From the NCBI GenBank assembly GCA_948567375.1, contig OX419758.1:63307001-63371000 (forward strand): a stretch of DNA of 64,000 nucleotides, read 5' to 3'. The notes beneath the pieces are model-generated. The model was not told the DNA's origin. It saw nothing but the letters and a program-made list of their open reading frames with translations, and did no database searches. This stretch comes from Lunularia cruciata. Lineage: Eukaryota; Streptophyta; Marchantiopsida; Lunulariales; Lunulariaceae. Position 1 is the first letter of the stretch. Each line of letters starts with the position of its first letter. Below are positions 24,509 to 36,699 of this stretch, piece after piece. A program made the translations under genes and the position numbers.

Positions 24509-25413
24509 TGACAACTTGGCAAATATCACTTTTGCGGTAATCAGGTAAGTAAAAGTTTGTTCCCACAGAGATACAATTCAGAATTGGTCAAATACAAAGC
24601 AAAGTAACAATCTCATTTCTTCTTAGTTGTGTCTTTAATCTCTCATGTAGAAACCACACCCCAAAGAGAGTAACAAGCACCGACTCGCAGTCTCATCACA
24701 ACAATTTGTCACCCATAATCACAAGTCCATCAAATCTTTCCAAACAATCTTGATTGTGATGATTCAAATTCTCCTAAAAATGACACTTCACTACAAAACT
24801 ACTTTGCTTCAAAATTGTGTTCCACCCTTCCACTGAAGGCACAACTTCCTTGATCAAAATTGCTTCACATCAACACTACACTGCACTCACAATTGCAAAA
24901 TACTACCAACACTACAATTCCTCTCAGATCTATCAAGGCATTGCTCTAATTGCTCTTCACTCAAGATCAAACATACAAAATAAAGATCAAGGTTGTGGAA
25001 TCCAACATCCAACAAACACACTGAATTGCACTTTGAAATTCTCCACACACTCACAAACACAATCACAATGTTGATACTTGGAATCAAGCTCAAGCAATGA
25101 GCATTGAAATCAGCACTTTGCTTCATCTATCTTTAGAAATTATGAAAACTAAACAACATTTTACTGCAAATGCCTCCTTTAAATAGGTAGAGCACTTGAT
25201 AGTTACTAATTAATATACCATTTCCTAGCAACTCTTCCTACCTACCAATCCAAAATGACAATGCACCTCTTCATATCTGCCTCTTCAAATCTCAAAATTA
25301 TTACTACTCCAATCCGATGTCTACCTCTTACTCGGCTTCCCATCCCAAAGTAATCTCACATACTACTCTATCCTCGGGTTTCACAACTACTAATTCTTCT
25401 ACCAATTCTAACA
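24509..25413 (-). repeat. Family B LTR, about 905 bp, minus orientation
   Basis: On the minus strand it starts TGTTAGAATTGG, immediately after a purine-rich AGAAGAAG, and ends near GCCAAGTTGTCA. Internal promoter-like sequence TATTTAAAGGAGG lies at 25185-25198. Copies are at 17107-17911 (partial), 28248-29163 (inverted) and 36700-37529. Confidence 0.65.
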
Positions 25414-28225
25414 CTTCTTCTTGATCTACAAATCCTATCATAGTTAACCCTTCTACTTCTTTACCTCCTGACCCACTCTTCTCTAATATCTCCAATGGTA
25501 ACTCCAAAGATATCTATACTCCTATCTCATCTACTTTGGGCTTTGCTCTTACATCTTTCCAAATTTTATCTATCTCTAACTCAACCAAATCTAATCTGAT
25601 CGTGATATTATCTTCCACTTCCAATATCTTCCTATCTACATGAGCTCTTAGATTGATTAATAATGAATTCAAATCTTTATCCTTCATAGATCTTCTCCTT
25701 GTCTCCTACACCAACTTCAACGTGTGCAATCTTGTTTCCTCAATCCGCACACTGGGCTTCTGTACTCAATTTTGTATCCATCTTTGTTACGATCTTCTTT
25801 AATGGCTTGAGTCTCATCCTTCTCTCATGTTCTCCATCCGCCAGGCAATCTTCCCTATACATTGCCAGTTCTGCCTCAAATTTGGCTTTCACCGTCTCCT
25901 TCTCCTTCTCTTTCTGAACAATCTTCTCTTCCATATTACAAAGAAACTCCCACAATCACTCTTCTTCTCTATACCTCAATGTCAACTCTCTTTGCTAGAG
26001 CTACTTCTTCTCTTCTACATTCTCCATCACTCTATTGAGCTCTTGCTCCTTCTCTGCTACTCTTGCCATAGCATGGATGATTTCTTATCATGAATCAGCA
26101 AACTATTGTTTCAAGATTTCATACTTAGCTATTTGTCTTTCCTTTGCTATGACATTTTGCTCTATTACTTGCTCTTTAATTCCTACTTCCTTCTTTAAAT
26201 TTTCACTTGGTTGTGTACTACTGCATCTACTTGTAGTACTTCCCTTTGCTCCTGACCTTGGGTTATGCTCTCCTTCAACTCCGAGTTCTCTTTCTCTAAT
26301 CTTACCAACACCTACAACACAATCTTCACCTGTGGACATTGCAATTGCATCTCTTTTTTCTTCTCCTCTAACTTCACTAACAATGTGCATATAACATCTT
26401 GCAGATACTCTACTCCTTTGCTATGTTTTACCTTGACTTGCAGGCTTTTCTCCTTCTTTGCTTCTTCTTCATTGGACACTCTTCTTCTCAGCCGTAGTCA
26501 CCTTATGGGGATGGATTTTTCTCTCCCCAAACTTCCACTCTCCACTTCTCTTCTTATACTTGGTCCTGCCTCATACATCACCTTCCATTTGGAATGAACT
26601 CCTCTTTGAATGGTCACCCTCTTCTCTTCCTTCTTTAGAACTTTGTCTTGTGTCTCGGGTTACATTCTTTTGCTATTTCTAGCTTTTCTTCTTCCTCCTC
26701 TGGTATTGGCTTCATCTCTACCCTAGCTTCACTCTTGCTGCTCACTTCACCACTCTACAATGTGAGTTTTGGTTCATCCTCCTTCTCCAAGTCTTTTGAC
26801 TTGTACTCGGCTTTGCCTTTTTATTCTTCACTAGTCGATGCAATTACCACCAAGTTTTTCCTTGGGTTCACCTTCTTAGTCTTCCAAGGTCTTGTTGCCG
26901 CTACTTCTTCTTCTTCTTCTTGTCAACTCCTCTTCTTTGACTTCAGAGTATTCACTTTCAACCGCATGCTCTGCCCCATCTATGTGTAGTACTCGTGACT
27001 ACTTCTAATCTGTAAAATGTATTGATGCTCCTCTGTATTGGCATCTTTTCTTAAGTTGGGATGGAAGTGTGACACCATCTTGTGTCTCTCCGCTACATTC
27101 AGCAAATTCAATCCCAAGTAGAAGTGGGCTGCAAATAGCACAATGTAATGTGGAGGCGACTTGCCCCGCAAGTTCCACACCATTTGTCTCGTACGTTGAT
27201 GAAAGCACTTTGCCCAATTGATTGGCTCCCCTACAAACATCTTACAAAAGAACACCGCTTGATGTTTCATCTTCACTCCGGCTTGAAGATAGCCATCCTG
27301 CTCCTACAATGCCTCTCCTCTTAGGGTCCTTGTAGCTCTCAACTTTGTAGCCATTCTTTGTGCGCTTTGAAGAAAAGGCATCTCTCACTTCTTGGGTTTC
27401 TTCTGCTACTTCTCCTTTCCCCAAGAACGTGGCTCCCTACTCCTCACATGCCTCTCTTCCGAGTACTAACCTCCAATCCGACTCTGTCCAGCAAGCCAGA
27501 TTTCCTCTCTTCCCTTCTTCCTCGTGTCCATCAAGACATTTACTCTCGATGATCTTGGTCATGAAACTTGAAAACTAAGGTTCTAGTTCCATGCCAAGAA
27601 TGTGATCCGAAGCCTGCTCAAGACTTTGATTCTTGCAATCGCATCTAATCTCCAAATTGCATGATTTCTCACTCCAAATTCCGAGTTCTTCTTCACACCT
27701 CCCATCTTACTCTCTTCCACTCTAGGTTGGTGGCTACTCTTCCGACTGATTCCCAGACTAACTCTCTTAACTTCTTCTTGACACACCAGCATGTCTCTTA
27801 CTACACTTCCTTTTCCACGATCTCCCTCAAGATGACTCTTTAATGGCGATGGAAAATTACTTGTCATCTCTTTGTCTCTATCCCGATTCTTATAGTGGTG
27901 CACTTCCTCCGTCTTTCTTCACTTTGAGTTTCTACCAAGAAATCACACCTCCTTCATGCTCCTATCACTATCAATTTTCTCCTGCTCATAGGCCAGCCAT
28001 TTTTGTGTGTGATACCTTCTTGAATGTCCAACCCCAAAGGAAAGTTGTTACACCGTCCTCGCCTTGGGCTGAGCATCCCCAAACCAAAGTCTCCTTACTT
28101 CATGTTGAATGCTGACAAGGCCAATCCGAGTACTTTGTCTTCTGATACAAAGTCACTTTTCCTTGGGTTACAACCCAAAGACACCTTTCTTTGCCTTCTG
28201 ATGTCATACAAGCACAATACGACTT
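25414..28225 (-). pseudogene. Repeat-borne coiled-coil ORF, copy 2
   Basis: Same architecture as copy 1 without the solo LTR. Segments, high to low: 27903-27583 (IARIKVLSRLRIT), 27276-26980 (AVFFCKMFVGEPINWAKCFH, NLRGKSPPHYIV, HFYLGLNLL), 26390-26103 and 25955-25740 (long Lys/Glu/Arg coiled coil, IVTKMDTKLSTEA). It ends just before the polypurine-like stretch and LTR at 25413. Frames are broken but less so than in copy 1. Its start (28225) abuts an inverted family B LTR. Possible relatives are accessory ORFs of Tat/Athila-type gypsy elements; this is inference from position only. Confidence 0.6.
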
Positions 28226-28247
28226 TAATTACAATTCAGCATGAAGA

Positions 28248-29163
28248 GGTAGGAGAATTGGTAAAAGATTTAGTGATAATAGATAAACTCAAAGGTAGAG
28301 AAGTGCCGGAAGTTACTTTGTGTTTAGAAGCCAAAGTTGAGTTAGATATCGGATTGGATTAGGATCAGTTTTGAGATTGGAGGAGGCTAATATGAAGAGG
28401 TGCATTGTCATTTTGGATCTATAGGTTGGTAAAGTTGTTAGGAATCAGTTTAGGGAGTTAGATAATTGTTGAAGTGATCTGCTTATTTAAAGGAGACCCT
28501 CATAGTAAAATGTTGTTCAGTTTTCATTTTCTTGAGAATAGATAAAGCAAAGTGATGAGTACAATGCTTGTCGCTTGAGCTTAATTTTGAGTATCAATTC
28601 TATGTGTTTGTATTTGTGAGTGTGTGGAGAATTTTGAAGTACAAGTCAATGTGCTTGTTAGATGTTGGATTCCACAACACTGGTCTTCATTTTGTGTGTT
28701 TAATCGTGAGTGAAGTGCAATCAGAGCAATGCCTTGATAGATCTGAGAGAAATTGTAGTGTTGGTAGTATTTTTCATATGTGAGTGCAGTGCTAAGTTGA
28801 TGTGAAGCAATTTTGATTGAGGAAGTTGTGCCTTTGGTAGAACGGTGGAATACCATTCTAAGGTGAAGTTGTCTTGTAGTGAAGTAGCCATTTTTGGGAG
28901 AGAGTAAATCATCTCAATTGAGGTTGTTTGGAAAGAATTGAAAAATTTGTGATTATGGGTGACAAATTGTTGTGACAAGACTACAAGTCAGTGCTTGTTA
29001 CTCTCTTCTAGTGTAGTTTCTACTTGAGAGATTAAAGACACAACCAAGAAGAATTGCTTGTTATTGTTTGACTTCATGTTTGATCATTTCTAACTTGTAT
29101 CTCTAAGAGAATAAACTTTATTTACCTGCTTAATGCAAAAGTGATATTTTTTGGGTTGTCACA
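28248..29163 (+). repeat. Family B LTR, about 916 bp, plus (inverted) orientation
   Basis: Reverse-complement partner of 24509-25413. It begins at the degraded start TAGGAGAATTGG and ends GGGTTGTCACA, with TATTTAAAGGAG near 28480. Together with 24509-25413 it forms long inverted terminal repeats around coiled-coil copy 2, which is not the arrangement of a normal LTR element. Its right end cuts into a family A LTR. Confidence 0.65.
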
Positions 29164-29263
29164 AAAGCTTCCTAGATACTTCTAGAATATTCTAGGCTAA
29201 TTTGGCCTATTTGCTACTTTGTTAGCCCTAACTAATTCAATTGCTAAATTCCATATTGTTACA
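29164..29263 (-). repeat. Family A LTR fragment
   Basis: 100 bp matching the AAGCTTCCTAGATACTTCTA part of 44158-44463 and the terminal CCATATTGTTACA of 11033-11523. It follows family A integrase sequence on the minus strand, so it is the start of that element's 3' LTR, cut by the family B LTR. Confidence 0.7.
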
Positions 29264-30214
29264 TATTCCTTCACCACTAGTTGGTGATATCTTTGTCACC
29301 ATTGAAGCTTCAAATGGTCATTTGTGCATTTTGGAGATGAGAAAGAGGTTATCATGTGGTATCATGAAGGGGATACCCTTTTCAAAGGACCTTGTACTCT
29401 GTATATTGTTGATAGCCTTGTTGAAGGTAGCAAAGTGCAAAGATACAATCAACTTTGTACTCCTCATGATCATTGATATGGATGGGAGCAGGAGGAGGAG
29501 GAGGAGGTTGGACTCTAGAGGAAAAAGAAGATGTGTTAGGAACAAAGGATATTTGACATGAAAGATAGGTGGATGCGCATATGACAAGGCAAGGCAAGTT
29601 GATAAGCAACAAGAGAGATAATTTGGGTGACATCAAAGGGTCCTATCCAATTAGGGGCAAGTTTATAAACTTGGGTATCAAATGGGAGGGGTAGATTATT
29701 AGAGGAGAGCATTACTTATCATTGACTTGAAAGGTAAGATCATGATGATGGTGGTTCACATAGTGTTTCTACCAATTCTGAGCAACAAGGAGATGAGAAT
29801 TGGCTTGTTGGAGGGATTGGGATATGGTGGTCAAGAAGGTGGAAGTATGAAGGACATGAGATGGAGGAGGAGCAAGAAAGGAATCTAGAACAAGTGGATC
29901 TTGGCCAAGATTGAGGAAGAAAGGAGAGGATTTGGTGGTTGCATGTTTGGAATTATTGTATGCAAACTTCGTAGCTACAAGACATTCATCCCAATTGGCA
30001 TGGTAGATGTTGACAAAGGCATGAAATATATCCTACAAGCTATGATTTGCACCTTCAGTTTTTCCATCAGTTTGAGGATGATAGGCCATGGACAAAGAAA
30101 GCTTGGTGGTGAGTATTTGGAAGAATATTTGCCAAAATTTCCCAATGAATCAAGGATCATGGTTGGAGATGAGTACATAAGGCATCCCATGATGCTTGAA
30201 GATAGTGTTGAAGT
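29264..30214 (-). pseudogene. Ty3/gypsy family A integrase, C-terminal half
   Basis: Broken minus-strand frames read IFKHHGMPYVLISNHDP (about 30210-30160, second catalytic Asp region), GKFWQI, SMAYHPQTDGKTEGANHSL (catalytic Glu region, about 30070), WDECLVATKFAYNNSKHATTK (about 29990) and PNWIGPFDV further on, ending at the family A LTR. This is a typical gypsy integrase order. The integrase N-terminus that would complete it lies 10 kb away at 40456-40791, so the element appears split. Confidence 0.75.
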
Positions 30215-30835
30215 AAGGAGTTGGTGGATGCTAAGGAAGAAGAGCTCAACGCATTCTGTTAGAAGGTAGAAGAGAAGCCAATAGCCTGGCAACAAGAATT
30301 GGCTAAGCACCATCTAGAAGAAGGAATGCTGAGAGATTTGGTGCAGATGCTAGAGGTGAAGATTGATCAATACGTGAAGGAGTTGGAAGATCACACAATG
30401 GAGTATAAGGGGTTGAAGCTCAGTAAAGCTATGATGGAGGAAGAAAGACATAAGAAGCAGTCGTGGAATCACTTGAAGAAGCAATCATGGAATTGAAGGC
30501 AAAATTAACCACAAAAGCCAAAGTGAGAATGGAGAAAACACATTTATACGACTTACAATTGCTGGTGCATGAGATGCAAAGTAAGAATGCAAAGAAAAAC
30601 AACTTGAGTGCCTTGTTGATCAGTCTTAGAACTTGGATTGATAGGAAGATGTTAGATGTAGAGAATAATATTTCTATCAGACTTGGATTGATTAAGTTAG
30701 AGTTAGAAAGTCTTTGGAATACTGTACATATCAAACCCAAAGTAACAGAGATAGGAGTGCAAGTGTCTTTAGATTAGACACTTGACACATTAGAGAGTAG
30801 TGGGTTGCAAGATAAGGAGGTAGACAGATACTCCG
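30215..30835 (+). pseudogene. Coiled-coil ORF fragment (C-terminal third), plus orientation
   Basis: Frames 30299-30496 and 30463-30777 encode VEEKPIAWQQELAKHH, RDLVQMLEVKIDQYVKELED and MESLEEAIMELKAKLTTKAK, matching the minus-strand copy 3 (38213-37719) but in the opposite orientation. It is mainly heptad-like Leu/Glu/Lys sequence and ends with a stop at 30777, followed by sequence also present after the copy 3 ORF (ACACTTGACA...GTGGGTTG). It joins the integrase end of family B at about 30835. Confidence 0.7.
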
Positions 30836-31984
30836 ACAAGACTAAATCTCCCTCCCAAACAAATACAAGCTTAATATGCTTATCATGCTTGACTTTCTGC
30901 TGCTCTTGTACTTCCTTTGTGGTTTGCATTGCATCATCTTCTTTCTCTTCCAGCCTATAAGTTGGTGAATTCAAAGTGCTTGACTTTCTTCCTCCGTCAA
31001 ATGTTCTTCACACAAAATCCAATAAGTTGGCACTTCAAATTCAATTGGCATTATAGGATGCAATCCATATATTAAGAAGTATGGCATTTGCTTGGCTGTT
31101 ATCTTTTTTGTCATGCAATATGCCCATAATATGGCAGGTAACTTTGTATCCCACTCATAGGCATAATTGATAGTCACCTTATTAAGTATTCTACAGAGCA
31201 ATATATTTTCCTTCTCCGTTAGTCCATTGGCTTTTGAGTTATACAGAGTTGTCTTCTAATGTTCAATTTGGAAGTACTTGGTTAATGCTTCCATTATGGA
31301 GTTCAAAAAGTGAGTTTCACAATCATTGACCAACTCCAAAGGATATCCATTTTGGGAGATGATGTTTTGAAAGAAAATTTTGCAATTGTTTCCGCATCAT
31401 CTCTCCGAGTAGCCTTGGCTTCAATCATTTTGGTAACATAGCTAGTGCAAACCAAAATGTACCTTTTTGTGTGACTTGAGTTACCAATTGTATTGGTCCC
31501 ACAAAAGCAATTCCCCATTTTTCAAATAGGGCCAATGGAAAAATTGGTCTCAAAGGTCACTAAGAAGTAGCTATTGGTTTCCCTATTCTTTGACAAGCAT
31601 CACAACTTCAAATGTATGCATGGGTATGCTTATACATTGTAGGCCACCAATACCTTGTTGAAAGAATTTTCTTCATTGTATTCTTTAGGGCATAGTGTCC
31701 TTTTGATGCTTTGGAGTGCAGAGATTCAATAACCCCCCCAAGTTCATATGTCTCCAAGCATCTCCAAAGTTCTTCATCTTCACCCATTTTAAACAATGTG
31801 TTGTACTTCAATTGGTACGGTCCCATCTGCTGAGGAAAATTTCCCTTTGCTCTTGGTCTAGTCCCTCAGCAACTAAAGAGTATGCAAATAATTATATTCT
31901 GTTGCATACCTTGTACTTTGCATGGCTGTCAAGTGATAAAATTCCTTGTCCGAGAATCGGTCATTGACCTCCCATTCTTGGTCT
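30836..31984 (-). pseudogene. Ty3/gypsy family B integrase
   Basis: Minus-strand pieces, N to C: zinc-binding H2C2 module HSKASKGHYALKNTMKKIL then STRYWWPTMY (31826-31608); core start RYILVCTSYVTKMIEAKATR (31518-31303), where the first catalytic Asp appears replaced (VCTSY); core middle IISQNGYPLELVND (about 31345) and TTLYNSKANGL (about 31250); C-terminal WDTKLPAILWAY and GLHPIMPIEFEVPTYW (31201-30971); KLVFVWEGDLVL tail (about 30860). The IEFEVP signature fits the non-chromodomain (Tat/Athila-like) branch. Inactive because of many breaks. Confidence 0.82.
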
Positions 31985-33310
31985 TAAGTTTCTAACATGG
32001 ATAGGAAGTCCGCATTTGAATGCAAAGTTCCCTTCCATACTTGTACCATGTATGTGAATTCTTGTAACAACAAGATCCATCTGGCAATCCGCCCTAACAA
32101 ATCTGCCTTCTTGACCAAATGTTGTAAAGCATAATGGTCCATGTAAAAAACAAACTCATAGCCCAACAAGTAGTGGTGAAATTTCTTGCAGGCATAAACC
32201 ATTCTAAGGGCTTCTCTTTCAATTGTAGAATAACTTCTTTCTGAAACTGAAAGTTGTCAATTGGTATAGTAGATTGGGTAATTTTTCTTCATTTTATCCT
32301 TCTGACTTAAGACTACTCCAATGGCCATGGACAAAGTGTCCACATACACATGAAAAGGGAATCCCAATTTGGGGCCCTCATAATTGGTGCTTCAACCAAT
32401 TTCCTCTTTAATACTTGGAAAGCCTCTTCTTCTCTTGCTTCTCACAAGTAGTCTTCAAACTTCTTCAAGAGCTTTGTTAATGGTGTGGAAAGCACTGCAT
32501 AGCTGACACAAAGCATCTATAGTATCCAACATGTCCCAAGAAGGCTCTCAGCTCCTAAATGTTTTTAGGAGATTCCAAAGCTAAAGATAACTTTCACCTT
32601 CTTGACGTCCACTTCAATACTTTAGCTTGAGACCCGATGCCCCAAAAGAATTCCTACGGTCATTGTGAAGAAACATTTTTTGGGTGTAATAACAAGCCAA
32701 AAAAATGATACCTTTCAAAATTTTGATGGACATAATCCAAATGTATTTCTCTCCAACCAAACACATAAAAATCATCAATGAAGACCTCCATAAATTTGTG
32801 CAAAAAATCTTTGAAAATTGCATTCATCATCCGTTGGAAAGTAGCTAGATCATTACACAATCCAGAGGGCATTTGATTGTAAGCGTACGTGATCAATGGT
32901 GAATGTGGTCTTATCCTTGTATTCCTCTCTGATGAATACTTGATTGTACACTAAAAATCCATCAAGAAAACTATAGCATGGATGACCAACTACTTGATCC
33001 AAGATCATATCATAGAAGGCAAGGGATGATAATCCTTCCTCGTGATTGCATTTAATTTGTGAAAATCTTGACACACTCAAATCTTCCCAGTCTTCTTCAA
33101 AAAAATGACTATGGGAGAGACCCACTCACTGCTCAAGATGGGAAAGATTATCCCGGCCCCTAAGTACTTGTCAATTTCATCTTTCACCAAGAGTGACTAC
33201 TTTGGGTTCAAGCGATATTGTCCTTGCCAAACCAGAATTGCACCTTCAACCAAATCAATCCGGTGTTCTCCAAATTGGCATGGAATACTTGGCATTTGAT
33301 CAATAGACCA
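31985..33310 (-). pseudogene. Ty3/gypsy family B reverse transcriptase and RNase H
   Basis: Broken minus frames give the reverse transcriptase fingers (KYLGAGIIFPILSSEWVSP, about 33170-33110), palm (ITYAYNQMPSGLCNDLATFQ, about 32890), the catalytic box as VFIDDFYVFG (about 32780; usual form YxDD followed by an aliphatic residue), the LRAFLGHVGYYR connection (about 32550), and the RNase H end VYACKKFHHYLLGYEF...DHYALQHL (32202-31984). Several frameshifts separate the pieces. Confidence 0.82.
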
Positions 33311-33599
33311 GGAAAATACATCATGGAATTCTATAAACATGGCAGTGTATCTTGCCAACTCCTCCAAAGTGACTTTCTTTTAAATCTTTAAAAAATTTCC
33401 TTCAGTCAAGATGACATCTTGACAATCATTGGGGTTAATGACTCCTTCAACGTGATTGACTCAGCTTAACCCAAGTTGAACTGCAGTCAAACCTCCTTCC
33501 TCCAAGTCATTTTCACCCAAGGTGATGTCATATGGATCTTTGTCTTCTACATCCACCTTGTATTATTCCAAGTAGTTGACTTGGACTTTGGAGTCATCT

Positions 33600-34502
33600 G
33601 AAGATAAAGACAATGAATCTTTGGATTCATCTTCATCTTTAGATGAAAAAGTTTCCCCAAGGTGTGGAACCTTCATCCAACTCACCATCACCAACTTCTG
33701 GTCAGCGGACAAGATGTCCTTAAACCACAACTTATGTTGGTGCTAATCCACAACAACTTGGGCACTATACAACCAAGGTCTTTTGATCAATAGTGGGTAG
33801 CCAATTTTGGTCATTGGCCTCAACACGATGTAATTCAATTTGAAGGGCACCCCTCCATGATCGTTGTTATGTTTGACAGCATACCCAAAGGCCGTCTCCT
33901 GGTTTGATTTGCAAATTTCCAAACTCTAGGTGTTGGTTCAAACATATGGTACTCCAACCAATTTGCAATGTCTTTGGTCATGACATTAACATTGGAACCC
34001 AAATCAATAGGTATTGATATTACCATGCATCTGGCAATCTCCGCATCAACTTTGGGAGATCCCAAGTCCTCTTGCTCAATATGATAGATGGTAGGCAGGT
34101 CTTTTTTGGACATCGCTCTTACTTTCTTGAGGGCCGAACTGAGTTGTTTCTTATATAGCTCATTGTCTTCCCAAAGTTGCTTGAATGTGACATCACACTT
34201 GTGGATGCCAAATTTGTCACAATATCATATTGTGATACTTCTCCCAATTTTACTTTCTTCACCTTTGTCTTTGTATTTGAAGACTCACCTTGTTTGAGTT
34301 GGGCTTTGGGTCGCTTCAATATTGTGACCAGAGTACTAGGGGTCCTAACTTGAGGTACTTTGGGTTTACCCACCTTGGCTTGTATCAGATCCTTTACTTT
34401 GGATCTGATGTCCGCCAAAAAAATTGGAGGCTCTGTCTTCATATCCTCCTCCAAACTCATATCTCGAGTCCTTTGCATTGCTTCTTGGATTTCTTTCCAC
34501 AA
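33600..34502 (-). pseudogene. Ty3/gypsy family B aspartic protease region
   Basis: Two minus ORFs: 34502-34119 is a basic linker, and 34113-33835 contains IPIDLGSNVNVM, the retropepsin active-site loop with the usual D-S/T-G changed to D-L-G, followed by a flap-like region. Position between the zinc knuckles and reverse transcriptase is as expected. Confidence 0.65.
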
Positions 34503-34739
34503 AGCCTTAGCTTTGGCTTATGCAAGAATCTTCTACTCCTTTGCAGAACAAATTGCTTTTGGGTGCAACCTCTTTCCTTTCATTAAGAGAAGGAAGTAGT
34601 GTCTCAACTTTCAAAACTTTGAGGTCTGGCCATTCTCCTTCCGTAGCCGCATTCCCTTCTTGAGTTCTCTCTTCCTCTAGTGTTATAAAATTTACAATTG
34701 TGTCTTCTTTTGACTGAAGCGCTGCACACTCAGCTGGGG

Positions 34740-36600
34740 TATGTACATATTTTACAAGCGGCTTTGGGTTGGGTGGATGAGGACATTGCCCGTATGACCT
34801 GATCCTTTATAATTCCCACATAGGGGGACAAATCCCATTTGCCGTCTTGGCTCCAGATAGTTTGGAGACCAATGTCCCATTGAGCCACAATTGTAACATG
34901 CCCCTAGTGCTATGTTTTGGGGCCAATTTTGGTTGCCCATTGGTGGCCTTTGTGGGGGAGCATTGGGGTTATACTCCCTTGGTCTGTACCTCAAACCTTG
35001 GTACGATGTGCTCGCTTGAGGCTGTACCTCTTGAGTTTGGTACACCGCTTCTTCTTCCTCTTCTTGGTTCCATCTTGGAACCCAATCAATCTATTGCACT
35101 GGAAATGCAATACGAGTATTGCATTCTATATTTGTGTGGCTTGACTTGCCACACATAGTGCATCATATGTTTGATCTGCCAAATGAAGGAGGCTTTCTTT
35201 GGTCCTTCCTCCCAATCATTTGGATCTTAAAATCTGCAAACTCTTTTATAAGAGTATCCACTTTATTGTCTGCCTTATGCACACTCTTTGTTGGCAGTGT
35301 CAATGGTTTCTTTCCTCCACATCTTTGTATTCTTCTTGGCTTTGACTCTTCTTTGGATTCCAAAGAAGAACTTGAAGATGTGTAGGATTCCTCTAAAGAA
35401 GGAGATATACTAAGAGAAGCTCTTTGTCTAGTCTTCTTGCCTTTCTTCTCCCAATTCCATCAATTATCGGAAGAATGAGAGTGAGCCGCCTCATATTGGA
35501 TGACATGTTTGAGGACTTTGTCCAAGGTAGTTAAATTCCTCCCTTGGCAAAGATACAAATCTCTGGTGACAATCATCCAAGAAACCAAGTAATGGCTTGG
35601 GCATCAAAGTAACCTACCATACCGGATTGCTTTGGGAAATGATTCAAAAGAGCCATGAACCGCTTAGAGTAGTCTCTCAACTTCTCCTTCTTCCCTTTGT
35701 CCAAATCATTGAGTGCCACAAAGATACTTGTATTGTAACCAACTTCTCGGAATTGTTTCTCAAGTCTGCCTAGTCTATTGGTACAAACCCTTTTTGGGTT
35801 ACATGCATATACCAACTCCAAGCCTTCTTTCAAAGCAGACTCAAGAAAATTCATAGGCAATCCGCAAAGTCATGTTCTTTTTTTGCAAAGGAAATGACTT
35901 CAAATTCTTTGATGAATTCATGAGGATCTTTGTCTTGTTTTGTCCCCTTGTGCTTTTGATCAGAGTGTTGGATGATAGGTAACAAAGTCATTGTTTGGCT
36001 TTAAGGAATTGGCTACGGTAAAATTGAACTTGATGGACCCAAGGAACTAGTTGGTATTAAAGCTATGTTAACAACACAGGGGTTCCAATTAGTCAAGTTC
36101 AAAGTGTGGTCCTTGTTGATAGATTCTTCTTCTCTAATAGTGTCAACTTTGACTGGGAATGGAGTAAGAGGATCAACACTTCTAGAATGCTTTTGAAAAT
36201 TTCCTCGAGCCAATCAAGGAATTGTTCGTAAGAGATGTTGGCACTCTTCTTCAGTTAAGATTTGTGTTGTCTTTTCATGAATAAATTCAGGATTTCTTTA
36301 TAAATTTGACTTCCTCTATAGCTTTAGGGGAAGTTGGTATACTAGGTCATAATGAGTATGTCTGCCCGCTAGCGTCTTTCTTCTTCTTAGAAGATGGAGA
36401 TGAGAAGTAGCCTTGCCATCTGCCTTCATGTTTCTTTTGTTTGAGTTCTCATAAGGCTTCTTGAACTTCATGAAGAAGTTGAAAGTCCAGCACCTCCCAT
36501 CCAGTTTTATCAAAAGTAGATTGGATCTTCTTGCATTCTTCTTCTTCACAGTGCAAAGTTCATCTTCAAACTCTCTCTTCCCATTGTTCTCTCAATGCAG
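34740..36600 (-). pseudogene. Ty3/gypsy family B gag with zinc knuckles
   Basis: Minus ORFs 36213-36013, 35860-35573, 35363-35163 and 35045-34752. The 35860 piece has the capsid-like LRDYSKRFMALLNHFP segment. The 35045 piece has two knuckles, CYNCGSMGHWSPNYL (about 34898-34854; final Cys lost) and a second degenerate one. Frames are interrupted between pieces. Confidence 0.75.
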
Positions 36601-36664
36601 ACATTCATATTGGTTAAAAACCTAGTTTAAAATTTGGCTTTGTATTCTTCCACTTTCAAGATCT

Positions 36665-36685
36665 GTATCCTTGGAAGTGGTGCCA
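36665..36685 (-). other. Putative primer binding site, degenerate tRNA-Asp type
   Basis: Minus strand reads TGGCACCACTTCCAAGGATA, resembling the tRNA-Asp primer site TGGCGCCGTTGCCGGGGA used by Tat/Athila gypsy elements (about two thirds of positions). It lies just inside the family B LTR and upstream of family B gag, which is where a primer site must be. Confidence 0.5.
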
Positions 36686-36699
36686 AAAATCATATGAAA

